A stretch of DNA of 64,000 nt from Cenarchaeum symbiosum A (lineage in GTDB: Archaea > Thermoproteota > Nitrososphaeria > Nitrososphaerales > Nitrosopumilaceae): the NCBI GenBank assembly GCA_000200715.1, contig DP000238.1:1414009-1478008 (forward strand), written 5' to 3'. The notes under the pieces are model-generated. The model worked only from the letters and a program-made list of their open reading frames with translations, ran no database searches and had not been told where the DNA came from. Each line of letters starts with the position of its first letter. Positions within the stretch are counted from its first letter, which is position 1. The translations under genes were made by a program, and so were the position numbers. Shown in pieces: positions 41,745 through 51,444 of this stretch.

Positions 41745-42206
41745 ATGCGCGAATCCGAGCTCATAGTGCGCAGGATCAGGGAGGGCACGGTCATAGACCA
41801 CATAGACGGCGGAAGGGGCCTGCAGGTGCTCTCCGCCCTGGGCATAGACGGCGGGGACGGCAGCCTCATCACGGTGGCGCTCAACGTGCCCAGCGGCAAG
41901 TTCAGCAAAAAGGACATAATCAAGGTGGAGAACCGCTTCCTCAAGGACGACGACACCAACAGGCTCGCGCTGATAGCGCCGAGCGCCACTGTCAACATAA
42001 TACGCGACTACAAGCTCGCCGAAAAGCGCCGCGTGGCCCTGCCCAACGAGATAGGCAGGATCTTCCGGTGCACAAACCCCGACTGCATAACCAACAGCAG
42101 CGAGCGGATAGAATCCGTGATGGATGTCGCCAGCAGGGAGGGCCCCGTCCTCAAGTGCAGGTACTGCAGCCGGATCCTCGACGTCAGCCGCATGGACTAT
42201 ACCTAG
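41745..42206 (+). CDS. pyrI: Aspartate carbamoyltransferase regulatory chain
   Basis: Nucleotide-binding regulatory subunit. N-terminal allosteric domain: VRRIREGTVIDHIDGGRGLQ. C-terminal zinc domain: CTNPDCITNSSER...LKCRYCSRILDV, with the four zinc cysteines. It is 153 residues and complete. Its presence implies feedback control of PyrB by nucleotides. Divergent from pyrB with overlapping promoters. Confidence 0.96.
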   Translation: MRESELIVRRIREGTVIDHIDGGRGLQVLSALGIDGGDGSLITVALNVPSGKFSKKDIIKVENRFLKDDDTNRLALIAPSATVNIIRDYKLAEKRRVALPNEIGRIFRCTNPDCITNSSERIESVMDVASREGPVLKCRYCSRILDVSRMDYT

Positions 42207-42233
42207 CCTGCAAAAAATCGTGTTCGTTCCCGG

Positions 42234-42533
42234 CTATTGGCCGAGTATGATGAACATCATCACTATCCCATAGATGGCGATCGACTCCACCATGCCGATG
42301 AAGATGAACACCTTGGACTGGAGTGCCGGATTCTCGCTGATCACTGCAAGGCCTGCGGATCCCACATAGCCCAGCCCGATCCCCGCGCCGCCTGCAGCCA
42401 GGCCAAACGCAAGGCCCGCCCCCAGCAGCTTGTCGCCGCCGGAGCCCTCGCCCTGCGCGTACGCCAGCTCGACAGAACCGGCCGTCAGGAAAGCTCCCGA
42501 TGCGGCCAGCAACAGAATCATAACTGTTTTCAT
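42234..42533 (-). CDS. atpK: A-type ATP synthase subunit K (proteolipid ring)
   Basis: Membrane rotor subunit. A signal-peptide-like N-terminus (MKTVMILLLAASGAFLTAGS) is followed by two transmembrane helices: GLAFGLAAGGAGIGLGYVGS and SKVFIFIGMVESIAIYGIVM, the second holding the ion-binding Glu (MVESIAIYG). It is 99 residues long, one hairpin. It is the last gene of the E-A-B-D-small ORF-K block and lies 50 bases after the small ORF. Confidence 0.93.
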   Translation of the reverse strand: MKTVMILLLAASGAFLTAGSVELAYAQGEGSGGDKLLGAGLAFGLAAGGAGIGLGYVGSAGLAVISENPALQSKVFIFIGMVESIAIYGIVMMFIILGQ

Positions 42534-42582
42534 GACAGACCAGCCTCTTTATTGTCCATATTTAAATCATAATATTTTTTCG

Positions 42583-42714
42583 TCATACTCTGTCCATCGC
42601 CTTTCCCTTGAACTTTTGCAGGTCCGCCCGCACAGAATCTGCAAGCTCGTCGTGCTCGCGCCCGAGGGCCTCCTCTGATTCTTTGATCATCCGCTCTATG
42701 CCCTCCCGCACCAT
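42583..42714 (-). CDS. Small charged helical protein coupled to atpD, 43 aa
   Basis: Encodes MVREGIERMIKESEEALGRE followed by HDELADSVRADLQKFKGKAM and DRV, a single charged helix. Its ATG overlaps the atpD stop (TAATG), so it is translationally coupled and sits between atpD and atpK. Length and charge recall a fragment of peripheral-stalk subunit H or G, but no firm homology can be claimed. A genuine ATP-synthase accessory subunit is the likely reading. Confidence 0.6.
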   Translation of the reverse strand: MVREGIERMIKESEEALGREHDELADSVRADLQKFKGKAMDRV

Positions 42715-43347
42715 TATTTCTTCCTCTCCATTGCCGCCTTGACCTTCTTTAGCTTTGCAAACTCCTCCCTCTCCCTCTCCTCGAGGGTGGACAGTATGAA
42801 CTTGATCCGCTGCTGGTACTGGGGTATTATTATATTCTCGAGAGCGTTGAGCAGCTTTTGCGTCTTTTCAAGCGCCTTTGCAAGGCTGAATATGGAATTC
42901 TCGTACTCGGCCGCCTTGCATATGCCGGGGAGCAGCTCCTTGATCTGCTTTGCCGCCCTGTCTATCGACGAGTTGGTGTCGGCAAGGCCGTACGGCATGC
43001 CGCCGCCCCCTTTTTCCGAGACGGAGAGCGCCGGGATCTTTACGTCCACCACCCTCTTGATCTTTACATCCACCTCCATGACCGCGGGCGCCGAGCGCGC
43101 GACAGAATCGACAGTGGCCGTCCCCAGCGCCAGGTACGCCTCCCTTACCGCCCCGTAGATGTCCTGGAGCGGGTCCCAGATGCCGCCCCCTGGCCTTTGA
43201 CGCCTCGTCTATCATCTCCTCGATGTTCTTTAGCAATACCTTGCGCTTGTCGTCTAGGATCTTTTGGACCATCGCGGCCACCTGGCTTGAGCGCTTGTAC
43301 TTTAGCAGCTCGATCTTTGTGGCCGCCACATTCTGACCAAACGACAT
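42714..43347 (-). CDS. atpD: A-type ATP synthase subunit D, apparent +1 frameshift
   Basis: Central-stalk subunit. The N-terminal part (MSFGQNVAATKIELLKYKRS, up to MIDEASKAR) is in one frame. The rest (GIWDPLQDIYGAVREAYLAL onward to AAMERKK) is in another. The frames join if one base is removed from the run of five Cs at 43186-43190 (plus strand), restoring ARGGIWDP and a 210-residue protein of normal size. Because the enzyme is essential and the rest is perfectly conserved-looking, a sequencing error or a programmed shift is more likely than a dead gene. The start directly follows the atpB stop. Confidence 0.85.
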
Positions 43348-44736
43348 CTAGGCACTTCCCTTGTAGAATTTTTCCACATACTTGTCCTTTACCTTGGTAA
43401 GCTCGTTCTTTGGCAGCCCCGAGACTGTATCCCACATTATCCCGAGCGTCTCCTCGATGGTCCTGTTCTCGTCTGTCGCCTGTGTGAGCAGCCTCTGTTC
43501 TAGTGAATCGCCCACGCCCATGTACCTAAGATCTATATCAGTCAGGCCCGCCTTGCCCACTATCCCGGCAAGCGCCCTGACCTCCTGGGCGCGCGAATAC
43601 GCGTCATAATTCTGGTTGGAGATCTCCTGGTGGTCCTCCCTTGTGCGGCCCTCGCCTATGCCGTCCTTCATCAGCCTGCTCAGGCTCATCAGTATGTTGA
43701 CCGGCGGGTAGACCCCCTGCCTGAACAGGTCCCTTCCCAGCACGACCTGCCCCTCTGTAATGTACCCTGTAAGGTCCGGTATCGGGTGGGTGATATCATC
43801 AGAAGGCATCGTAAGTATGGGCACCTGCGTGACGCTCCCCTTTCTGCCCACCAGCCTGCCTGCCCTCTCGTATATTGTCGACAGGTCGGTATACAGGTAT
43901 CCGGGATAGCCCTTTCTGCCTGGGACCTCTTCTCTTGCCGCGCTGATCTCCCGGAGAGCCTCTGCATAGTTGGTCATATCAGTGAGTATTACCAGGACAT
44001 GCATTCCAAGATCGAATGCCAGGTATTCTGCAACAGTCAGGGCGACACGCGGCGTGATGATCCTCTCGATGGCGGGATCGTTTGCCAGGTTGAGGAACAG
44101 GACGCTCCTCTTTAGGGCGCCCGATTCCTCCAGGCTCCTCCTAAAGTATTCCGCCTCGCTGTACTGGACGCCGATGGCCGCAAAGACCACCGCAAAGTCG
44201 TCCCCCGTCCCGACCACCGATGCCTGCCGCGCTATCTGGGCGGCCAGTATGTTGTGCGACATGCCGGATCCTGAGAATATCGGGAGCTTCTGCCCGCGGA
44301 CAAGCGTCATTATCCCGTCGATAGCCGAGACGCCGGTCTGGATAAAGTCCTTGGGGTACTCGCGCTGCTCGGGGTTCATGGCCTCGCCGTTTATGTCAAT
44401 GAACTTGTCGGCTATCGGGTCCGGCAGCTTGTCCTTTGGCCTGCCGAGCCCGTCGAATATCCTGCCCAGCACCTCCCGGGACACTGGCATCTCCATCACC
44501 TTGCCTACAAACCTCGCGTTTGTGCCGGCCACTGATAAGCCGGTTGTTCCCTCGAAGACCTGCACGATGGCCTTGCCGTTTCCTATCTCGAGCACCTTGC
44601 CGAGGCGCCTGCCGCCTTCGTTGGTCTCTATCTCGACGAGCTCGTCGAATGCGGCATTCTCCACGCCGTCGACTATTACCAGCGGGCCCTTGATCTCAGC
44701 TATCCTGCTGTACTGGACTCCCCCTTCGACGGTCAA
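43348..44736 (-). CDS. atpB: A-type ATP synthase subunit B
   Basis: Non-catalytic nucleotide-binding subunit, 462 residues. The degenerate P-loop [20 protein letters not shown] lacks the Walker lysine, as is normal for B. Other family segments: [38 protein letters not shown], and [20 protein letters not shown]. It overlaps the atpA end by four bases and abuts atpD, all in one operon. Confidence 0.97.
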   Translation of the reverse strand: MTVEGGVQYSRIAEIKGPLVIVDGVENAAFDELVEIETNEGGRRLGKVLEIGNGKAIVQVFEGTTGLSVAGTNARFVGKVMEMPVSREVLGRIFDGLGRPKDKLPDPIADKFIDINGEAMNPEQREYPKDFIQTGVSAIDGIMTLVRGQKLPIFSGSGMSHNILAAQIARQASVVGTGDDFAVVFAAIGVQYSEAEYFRRSLEESGALKRSVLFLNLANDPAIERIITPRVALTVAEYLAFDLGMHVLVILTDMTNYAEALREISAAREEVPGRKGYPGYLYTDLSTIYERAGRLVGRKGSVTQVPILTMPSDDITHPIPDLTGYITEGQVVLGRDLFRQGVYPPVNILMSLSRLMKDGIGEGRTREDHQEISNQNYDAYSRAQEVRALAGIVGKAGLTDIDLRYMGVGDSLEQRLLTQATDENRTIEETLGIMWDTVSGLPKNELTKVKDKYVEKFYKGSA

Positions 44737-46511
44737 CTCGCCACCTTGACCCCCGTTATGCCCTTGTACTGCTCGTCCATGGCGCCCGCCAGCTCATCGA
44801 GCTTTGGCATCTCGTCGTCCTTGATATCCATCTTGGCCTTGAGCAGGCCCGATATGACCGGCATTGCGCGTATGTCGGCAAGCTCCGCGCCCTCCTTGAG
44901 CGCCTGCTGGCCGCGCTTGTAAAAGTCCACCTGCATCTTGAGCAGCTTGTACTGTTTCTCCGGGCTGCAGTATGTGTCAACATCGTCAAAAGAGTTCTGC
45001 TGGAGCAGCCCTATCTTCATCATCCTGGCAACCTCCAGTATGAGCTTCTCCTCGTCGGGAAGGGCCTCGGGCCCGAGCAGGCGGACTATCTCCTTTAGGG
45101 TGTCCTCCCTTTGGAGTATCCCGTACGCCTCGCTGCGCGTATCAAGCCAGTCCTTGCTGACGTTCTCGCCCCACCACTTTGCTATGTCAGCCAGATAGCC
45201 GGAATAGCTGTTCATCCAGTTTATCGACGGATAGTGCCTGGAATATGCGAGCTTTGCGTCTAGCGCCCAGAACGTCTTGATGAACCTCATGGTATGCGTG
45301 GTGACAGGCTCCGTAAAGTCCCCGCCAGACGGCGAGACGGCGCCCACCAGTGTGACCGAGCCGTTTCTCTCGGGCGACCCAAGTGCGCGCACCCTGCCTG
45401 CCCTCTCGTAGAACTCGGCCAGCCTTGATGCAAGATACGACGGATAGCCCTCTTCTGCGGGCATCTCTTCGAGGCGCCCGCTCATCTCCCGGAGCGCTTC
45501 TGCCCACCGGCTGGTCGAATCCGCCACCAGTACTACATCCTTGCCCATGTCGCGGTAATATTCCGCTATTGTAACACCGGTGTATATGCTGGCCTCCCTT
45601 GCGGCGACCGGCATGTTGCTGGTGTTGGCGACAAGGACGGTCCTGTCCATCAATGGCTTGTCGGTGCGGGGATCCTTTAGATGCGGGAACTCTACTAGCA
45701 CCTCGGTCATCTCGTTGCCCCGCTCGCCGCAGCCAATGTAGACCACCACCTGCGAGTCGGCCCACTTTGCTATCTGGTGCAGGGTGACAGTCTTGCCGGT
45801 GCCAAAGCCGCCGGGTATCGATCCCGTCCCTCCTTTTGCAATGGGAAAGAACGTATCTATCACGCGCTGGCCCGTGATCAGCGGGACTGTCGGGTCGTAC
45901 TTTGTATGGTATGAACGCGGCTGCCTTACAGGCCACCTGTGGTACATCTTGAGCGGGATGGTCTTGCCGTCTTTCTCTATGCCGGCCATCTCCGTCTCCA
46001 AATCGTATTCGCCCTCGGATACGATGCTCTTTATCTTGCCGCCCGCGTGATCCGGCGGAACCATTATGCTGTGGTCTATGAGGTCGGTCTCCTTGACCGT
46101 GCCGATTACCGTTCCAGGTATGACATCATCGCCCACCGAGACTGAAGGCACAAAGTGGTACTTTTTTGTCATGTCGACCGGGCTGGTGGTTATGCCCCTG
46201 CCGATAAACGAGCCGGACTTTTTGGAGAGCTCCTTCAGGGGCCGCTGTATCCCATCGTATATCTGGCCTATGATGCCCGGCCCCAGCAGAACGCTCAGCG
46301 GGTTTCCCGTCCCCTCGACGGGCTCGCCCGGCTTGAGGCCGCTAGTCGATTCGTACACCTGTATGAATGCCACGTCGCCGGTGAGCCGGATGACCTCACC
46401 TATCAGCCTCGCCTCGCCGACAGTTACAGTCTCGTACATCTTGGCCTCGGACATGCCGTCGGCCTTGACGGCAGGACCGCTGACCCAGACAATCTTTCCC
46501 CGTGCCGTCAT
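44733..46511 (-). CDS. atpA: A-type ATP synthase catalytic subunit A
   Basis: Catalytic subunit, 592 residues. Walker A is [20 protein letters not shown]; the non-homologous insert typical of A subunits lies around residues 110-200; [20 protein letters not shown] carries the Walker B/arginine-region signature. It has no intein. It begins one base after the atpE stop and overlaps atpB by four bases. Confidence 0.98.
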   Translation of the reverse strand: MTARGKIVWVSGPAVKADGMSEAKMYETVTVGEARLIGEVIRLTGDVAFIQVYESTSGLKPGEPVEGTGNPLSVLLGPGIIGQIYDGIQRPLKELSKKSGSFIGRGITTSPVDMTKKYHFVPSVSVGDDVIPGTVIGTVKETDLIDHSIMVPPDHAGGKIKSIVSEGEYDLETEMAGIEKDGKTIPLKMYHRWPVRQPRSYHTKYDPTVPLITGQRVIDTFFPIAKGGTGSIPGGFGTGKTVTLHQIAKWADSQVVVYIGCGERGNEMTEVLVEFPHLKDPRTDKPLMDRTVLVANTSNMPVAAREASIYTGVTIAEYYRDMGKDVVLVADSTSRWAEALREMSGRLEEMPAEEGYPSYLASRLAEFYERAGRVRALGSPERNGSVTLVGAVSPSGGDFTEPVTTHTMRFIKTFWALDAKLAYSRHYPSINWMNSYSGYLADIAKWWGENVSKDWLDTRSEAYGILQREDTLKEIVRLLGPEALPDEEKLILEVARMMKIGLLQQNSFDDVDTYCSPEKQYKLLKMQVDFYKRGQQALKEGAELADIRAMPVISGLLKAKMDIKDDEMPKLDELAGAMDEQYKGITGVKVAS

Positions 46512-46512
46512 C

Positions 46513-47112
46513 TCAAATACCTATACCGAATTTGGAGACGATCTCCTTCCTAATTAAAGGCTTCATGCGGTCGAAACGGGCGTCGATCGTGTTGTCCAGC
46601 GTCATGCTGCCGTCCTTTGAGCTGACCTTGACCCCCCCGAGGCACTCGATGGGCTCCTGTGCCAGCTCCGCCCCGGGAAATCCCCCGAGCGATGCCTGGA
46701 CTACGTCCTTGTCCCGGCTGCCCGCGCGGACTACAACCTGTGTCGTGCCCAGCGTGGCCGTGGCCTCCCCGATGAGCGATTTTATCATATCAGGATACCC
46801 CGGGCCCCTCTCGGCAGAGATGCTGGCAAGCACCTTCTCTAGGACCCGGTCTATGGCCGTCTCCAGCAGCAGGATCTGCTTGTTTCTGGCCTCAAGGTCC
46901 GCACTGCCCACTATCTTCCGGTGTATCTTGTCTGCCTCCTTTCTGCCCTCTTCGACTATCCGGTCGTACTCGCGCTCGAGCGTCTTGGCGGATCCCGCCA
47001 GAGCCTCGGCTGCCTCCTTCCGGGACTCCCCCAGCCCCGAGAGGATCTCCTCTCCTGTCCTGTCCAGTATCTTGTCAACGGCGGCCTCCAGCCGGGGATC
47101 GGGTGGCATCAT
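46513..47112 (-). CDS. atpE: A-type ATP synthase subunit E
   Basis: Peripheral-stalk subunit, 199 residues, with the long N-terminal helix expected ([20 protein letters not shown], then [20 protein letters not shown]) and a mixed C-terminal domain ([20 protein letters not shown]). The frame opens at 47130, but the ATG at 47112 fits the TATA-like CATTAAAATCC (minus strand, about 47131-47141). It is the first gene of the block. Subunit F is not found in this window. Confidence 0.9.
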
Positions 47113-47398
47113 CTGCCGCCCGCCAGCCAATGGATTTTAATGTTTTGAAGAAAAACCGGCGCGCCGCGGGGCCGGCTGGTGCGGGATTACCGGCAGTATG
47201 TCGGAAAGTGCAGCTGGAGAAGGTCGGGAATGTCATAATCGGGCCCCGGGGGACGGCCGGATGCCGCCTTGGAGGCACCTTCCGGCCGGGCAGGGTTTGC
47301 CCCATGACAAACCGCCCAAGGACACACAGGTATGGAGACACGGAGGACATCATGCCCGATCAAAAAAGCATATAAGCATATGAATCAGCGCCCAAACC

Positions 47399-48073
47399 AT
47401 GATTTCAAAAACGACCAAAAAGACGACGTATACAGCAACGGCAATCGGCTTCGCGGCATTCTTTGCCCTGATGATGACCCCATCAGGTGCATTCAGCACC
47501 AGTCCGGCTTCTGACATTACCGCATACGGTATGGCAGAAGTGGTCCAGAGGAACGGAGACGGAGAGATACTCTCCTCATCGGTGACACACAACCGCCTGC
47601 TGGATGCCGGCGAGACCTTCATACTGCATTCAGTCTTTGCTACTAGTGGTCCCGCTACGGCCGACGCGCAGAGGCTTGACACCGTCTGTATCAGTGACTT
47701 TGATGGTGGCGAGCAAGCGGACGCATCTGCGAACAACCTAGCAGAGGGCGACACTGCATCTACATACCCACGCCCAGACGGACCAAGTGGTAGCTTTGCA
47801 TGTATAACAGATGATGAGGTGGATGCCACTACCAATCAGGGCGAGGCAGTAATAGGGCCACTCAGGTTTACAACTGGCACTGACATTGATGCCAGCGAGA
47901 CAGTGGATGTAATAGCCGTATGCTACGATCCTACTCCCGGTGCTCCAGACCTTACGGACTGCGGTACCCTGGGCTTTGCCTTTGCGGCAGTTGACGTTCC
48001 CGATGTCGCCCCTACGGGCACCGACACCGTTGACGTAACGTACACGTTCGACCTCAAATCTCCCGATAACTAG
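47399..48073 (+). CDS. Secreted protein, shorter member of the two-copy family
   Basis: A 224-residue extracellular protein. Signal peptide: TATAIGFAAFFALMMTPSGA. It then shares with the 484-residue protein at 4268-5722 the YGMAEV segment, a GExILHSVF-type motif, a CISDFDGG...ANN stretch and the C-terminal VDVTYTFDLKSPDN. There are four or more cysteines in the mature part, possibly disulphides. A TATA-like GCATATAAGC (about 47367-47376) precedes the ATG. Function unknown; the pair probably forms a surface-protein family. Confidence 0.78.
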   Translation: MISKTTKKTTYTATAIGFAAFFALMMTPSGAFSTSPASDITAYGMAEVVQRNGDGEILSSSVTHNRLLDAGETFILHSVFATSGPATADAQRLDTVCISDFDGGEQADASANNLAEGDTASTYPRPDGPSGSFACITDDEVDATTNQGEAVIGPLRFTTGTDIDASETVDVIAVCYDPTPGAPDLTDCGTLGFAFAAVDVPDVAPTGTDTVDVTYTFDLKSPDN

Positions 48074-48106
48074 GGATCCGACTTTTTTATCCTTTTTTGA
48101 AGCTCT
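48074..48106 (+). terminator. T-rich termination signal
   Basis: GACTTTTTTATCCTTTTTTG directly after the stop of the secreted protein: two T6 runs, a strong archaeal-type terminator. Confidence 0.6.
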
Positions 48107-48512
48107 TCAATCTAGGTTGATCCGCTTCTGATTCTGTAGAGTCATGCCCGTCTTTGTATCCCTGCTTCCGGCTGCCCAACCCTTGAAACGTCCGTCCCGG
48201 CTTGTCCCCCGGGCACCCGCTCGGGCCCTACGAGCCCTGCCCGCCCCGCCTCAATCTCAAACTCCAAGGCCTTTTTTTCGCCTGCACAGAACCCTCCGGC
48301 CTCCCGATATACGGCCCCCGGGGAGACCGGTCCCGTCCCGGGAAGGCCGGTCCGGCACCCCGCAGGCGTCAAAAAGTTTGGGAGAGAATTCGTCGCCGGG
48401 TACACTGCTGAATAAGCCACTTCTTAACACTGTATACGGGTAGATCAGTTTGTCCTGGAAGAGCCCCGTGCCGGGAAAGATTTTAAACTCACAATCTGCG
48501 GGGCGCAGTATC
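48107..48512. other. Intergenic stretch before atpI, no gene seen
   Basis: Pro/Arg-rich spurious frames only. The 3' part holds the atpI promoter (GATTTTAAACTC, about 48480-48491). Confidence 0.5.
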
Positions 48513-50606
48513 TTGGTAGTGGCCGATCTCATGCTGGGGACCGTTATACTGCCGCGGTCCGACTCTCCCAGGGCGATCTCGCGGCTGGCCGAGTTCGACT
48601 GGTTCCACAAGGTGGACGCAGAGAACGAGACCGTGACGCCGGAGATAGACGACCTGCTGCTCAGGGCCCAGAAGGTCTTCCAGTCGGTTGACGACGTGGT
48701 CAAGGGCCTCGGGATCCCGCCGCGCGTGGGCATACTGGAGATCCTCTTCAAGGGGACGATGTTCAAGAAAAAAGAGTACGAGCTCGACGAGGTGGCCAGG
48801 ATGGTCGCCGATATAGAGGGCGAGGCGCATGTTACAATAGACGAGATAGCGAGGCTGCTGGCCGAGATCGAAGAGGTGGAAAAGTCGCTCGAGGAGCACC
48901 GCACCCTCACGGACGCCCTGCGGGTTATCCGCGGGCTGGACGTGGATCTCGGGAGCTTTGGCCCCATGAAGAGGTTCTTTGGCGACATATTTCTCGTCGG
49001 CTCGGCGGACTATCCGGAGGTTGAGAGGTCTCTCGAGGGGAGCGCGATGTACAGGTACGAGCTGGACTCCAAGGATACCGTCGCGGTGGCGGTCTTTGCC
49101 GATGCGCGCGATACCGACGACATACTCAGGGTGATGAGGGCAGTCAACGCCAGCTCGTTTACCATACCCGCCGGATTCTCCCAGGTGCCCAGCAAGGCGT
49201 TTGAGGCGGCAGAGGCAGCCATCAAGAAGCTGGAGTCAAGGCAGGCGGCCTTGAAGAAGCGGCTTGCTGCAATGACCAAAAAGATCAGGGGCAGGGTGCT
49301 CACCGTCCACGAGAGGGCCATGGTTGCAAAGGACGTGCTCGAATCACTGCGCAAGCCCGGCGGCACAAGGAGGTTCGCCGTTATACAGGGGTACATACCG
49401 CGCAATCTTGAGGGCAAGTTCAAGGAGACGACAGGCGAGTGGATGAGCATCGTAGAGGACCTGCCCGGGGAAGAGGAGAAAAAGGCGCCCACGCTGTTTA
49501 GGAATCCCAGATTTGTAAGGACATTCGAGGTGATAACAGAAAGCCAGGGCATACCCAAAAAGGGCGAGCTTGATCCGACCCCGATGATAGCCCTCATGTG
49601 GCCGATATTCTACGGGATAATGTTCGCCGATGTCGGGCACGGCCTGCTGCTGATGGGAATGGGGCTGCTCTTCAAGCTAAAGGGCCAGGGAAACCTGGCA
49701 CGCTGGGGAATGCTGATTGCCATATCGGGCGCTGCAGCATCGATAGCAGGCGTGGGATCCGGCGAGGCGTTTGGATTCCACATAGACCACCTGGAGCCCT
49801 TTGAGTCGCTGCTCGAGGAAGGCGGCATACTGCACCCCGTATCGTGGCTGGTGGGCGTGATGAGCGTGGCCGAGCTCAACTTTGAGCAGGTGATAAACAT
49901 CCTCAAGGTCTCGCTGTTCATAGGGATACTGCACCTGCTGGCGGCTATGCTGCTCAGGGTAAGGAGGCTCTACAAGGAGGGCAAGAAGCTGGTAATGTAC
50001 ATGGAGGCAATCCCCAACATCACCCTCTACCTCGGGATAGTGGCCATCATGATGTGCGCGATAGGCTCGGGATACGACGTGATCAACATGTACTCGAAAA
50101 TCCACACGGAGCCGGTCCCCTGGGTGACCATATTCCTGGGCGACTGGGCGCAGGTGTGGATAATCACAAGAATATCCATCTCGGTGGTCATAGCCTCTGT
50201 TGTGATAATGATAATCGGCGGCATGAAGCACGCAAGGGCCCACCCGGAGGAGGGGGCCGATCCTGCCAGCGTCGTAATGGAGACGCTGCTGGGCAAGACC
50301 ATAGAGGCGCTGGCGCACACGATAAGCTATGCAAGAATAGGGATAATGCTGCTGGTGCATGCGGCGCTGCTGCTTACAGTCAACAACGCGTTCAAGTCGC
50401 TCGGCGGAATAGAATCCCCGGGTGCGCTCGCCCTGATAATTGGCGGCAACTTGGGCATAATGATGATCGAGGGGCTCATTGTATACATACAGTCGCTCAG
50501 GCTCCACCTCTACGAGTATTTCACAAAATGGTACGACGGCGGGAACCAGCCGTTTAGAAAGCTGCTCCCCGAGATAGTCTACAACGCGGTCAGCTGGAAG
50601 CGCTGA
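48513..50606 (+). CDS. atpI: A-type ATP synthase subunit I
   Basis: Stator membrane subunit that forms the ion half-channels, about 700 residues. The soluble N-terminal half holds coiled coils (for example DEIARLLAEIEEVEKSLEEH) and the membrane half about seven to eight helices, including MWPIFYGIMFADVGHGLLLM and the channel helix ALAHTISYARIGIMLLVHAA with its conserved Arg. The frame opens at 48450. A TATA-like box at 48480-48491 favours TTG 48513; GTG 48519 and ATG 48531 are alternatives. It is on the strand opposite the E-A-B-D-K block. Confidence 0.95.
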   Translation: MVVADLMLGTVILPRSDSPRAISRLAEFDWFHKVDAENETVTPEIDDLLLRAQKVFQSVDDVVKGLGIPPRVGILEILFKGTMFKKKEYELDEVARMVADIEGEAHVTIDEIARLLAEIEEVEKSLEEHRTLTDALRVIRGLDVDLGSFGPMKRFFGDIFLVGSADYPEVERSLEGSAMYRYELDSKDTVAVAVFADARDTDDILRVMRAVNASSFTIPAGFSQVPSKAFEAAEAAIKKLESRQAALKKRLAAMTKKIRGRVLTVHERAMVAKDVLESLRKPGGTRRFAVIQGYIPRNLEGKFKETTGEWMSIVEDLPGEEEKKAPTLFRNPRFVRTFEVITESQGIPKKGELDPTPMIALMWPIFYGIMFADVGHGLLLMGMGLLFKLKGQGNLARWGMLIAISGAAASIAGVGSGEAFGFHIDHLEPFESLLEEGGILHPVSWLVGVMSVAELNFEQVINILKVSLFIGILHLLAAMLLRVRRLYKEGKKLVMYMEAIPNITLYLGIVAIMMCAIGSGYDVINMYSKIHTEPVPWVTIFLGDWAQVWIITRISISVVIASVVIMIIGGMKHARAHPEEGADPASVVMETLLGKTIEALAHTISYARIGIMLLVHAALLLTVNNAFKSLGGIESPGALALIIGGNLGIMMIEGLIVYIQSLRLHLYEYFTKWYDGGNQPFRKLLPEIVYNAVSWKR

Positions 50607-51381
50607 CGGGCCCATCCACCGGAAGCCCCGCCCTGTTCCCCCACTCGCCCCATGATCCCAGGTATACCCTGACGTTGGAATACCCGGCACTCTTTAGCGC
50701 TACATAGGTGTTGGCGGCCCTGTAGGCGCCTTGGCAGTACGCGACGATCTCCGCATCAAGCGGCGCGCGATACAGGCCGCGTATCTTCTCCCGCGGCAGA
50801 AATGTACCGTCGTCTGACATGTTGAGGCGGTACTCGATATTTTCGGCGCCCGGCATGTGCCCGCCCCGGGCCGCCCTAACCACCGAGCCGTCAAACTCGC
50901 CGGGCGAGCGCGCGTCGATCAGGGTAAGGCGGCCCAGGTTGTCCCGTATGTATCCAAAGCCGGCGAGTAGATCCGGATCCGGCCTGCCTTCAAACGGCCG
51001 GGGATCAAACGGGTTTGTGCCAGCCTCTGAGGGCCGGCCCCCTGCAGTCCAGCCGCGGAAACCCCCATCGAGCATCTGCGCATCCCCGTGGGATAGATAC
51101 TCCAGCAGCCAGACCCCCCGGGGCGCCACCATGCCCGAGCCGTCGTCATAGAATACCGCCTTTCTGCCGGCCACCCCGCAGTGTGTGAACATCTGCACTG
51201 TCTGCTCGTTGAACGCCTCTATCCCCCGGGCGCTGGTGTCGGCCCAGTGGTATGCAAAGAGGTCAAGGTTTACAGCGCCTGGTATGTGGCCGCTAGAGTA
51301 TTCCCCAAAGTCCCGCACATCAATCACCACTGTATCCGCAGAGCCCAGCATTCCTTCAAGCTCCGCCGCGCCAACCAGCAT
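50590..51381 (-). CDS. Two-domain thiosulfate/3-mercaptopyruvate sulfurtransferase
   Basis: Rhodanese with two domains, 263 residues. First (inactive) domain: VIDVRDFGEYSSGHIPGAVN. Second domain: LIDARSPGEFDGSVVRAARG, then HMPGAENI, and the catalytic cysteine loop VAYCQGAYRAANTYVALKSA. It transfers sulfane sulfur to cyanide or thiols. It overlaps the 3' end of atpI by 17 bases in the convergent direction and has its own transcript. Confidence 0.93.
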   Translation of the reverse strand: MLVGAAELEGMLGSADTVVIDVRDFGEYSSGHIPGAVNLDLFAYHWADTSARGIEAFNEQTVQMFTHCGVAGRKAVFYDDGSGMVAPRGVWLLEYLSHGDAQMLDGGFRGWTAGGRPSEAGTNPFDPRPFEGRPDPDLLAGFGYIRDNLGRLTLIDARSPGEFDGSVVRAARGGHMPGAENIEYRLNMSDDGTFLPREKIRGLYRAPLDAEIVAYCQGAYRAANTYVALKSAGYSNVRVYLGSWGEWGNRAGLPVDGPVSASS

Positions 51382-51415
51382 GGCCTGCTGCAGGGCACGG
51401 CGCCGTTAATCTGTT

Positions 51416-51440
51416 ATGGATAAAAAGAAAGAAAGTTTGC
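51416..51440 (-). terminator. T-rich termination signal after amt
   Basis: On the minus strand after the amt stop the sequence is rich in T (CTTTCTTTCTTTTTATCC). Confidence 0.45.
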
Positions 51441-51444
51441 TTGT

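Noticed and set aside
43348-44736. Damaged ATP synthase subunit B, because its P-loop lacks lysine
   Set aside because: Loss of the Walker lysine is normal for the non-catalytic B subunit.
49677-50690. 337-codon open frame on the minus strand
   Set aside because: Antisense to atpI, rich in His and Tyr; no protein family and no start context.
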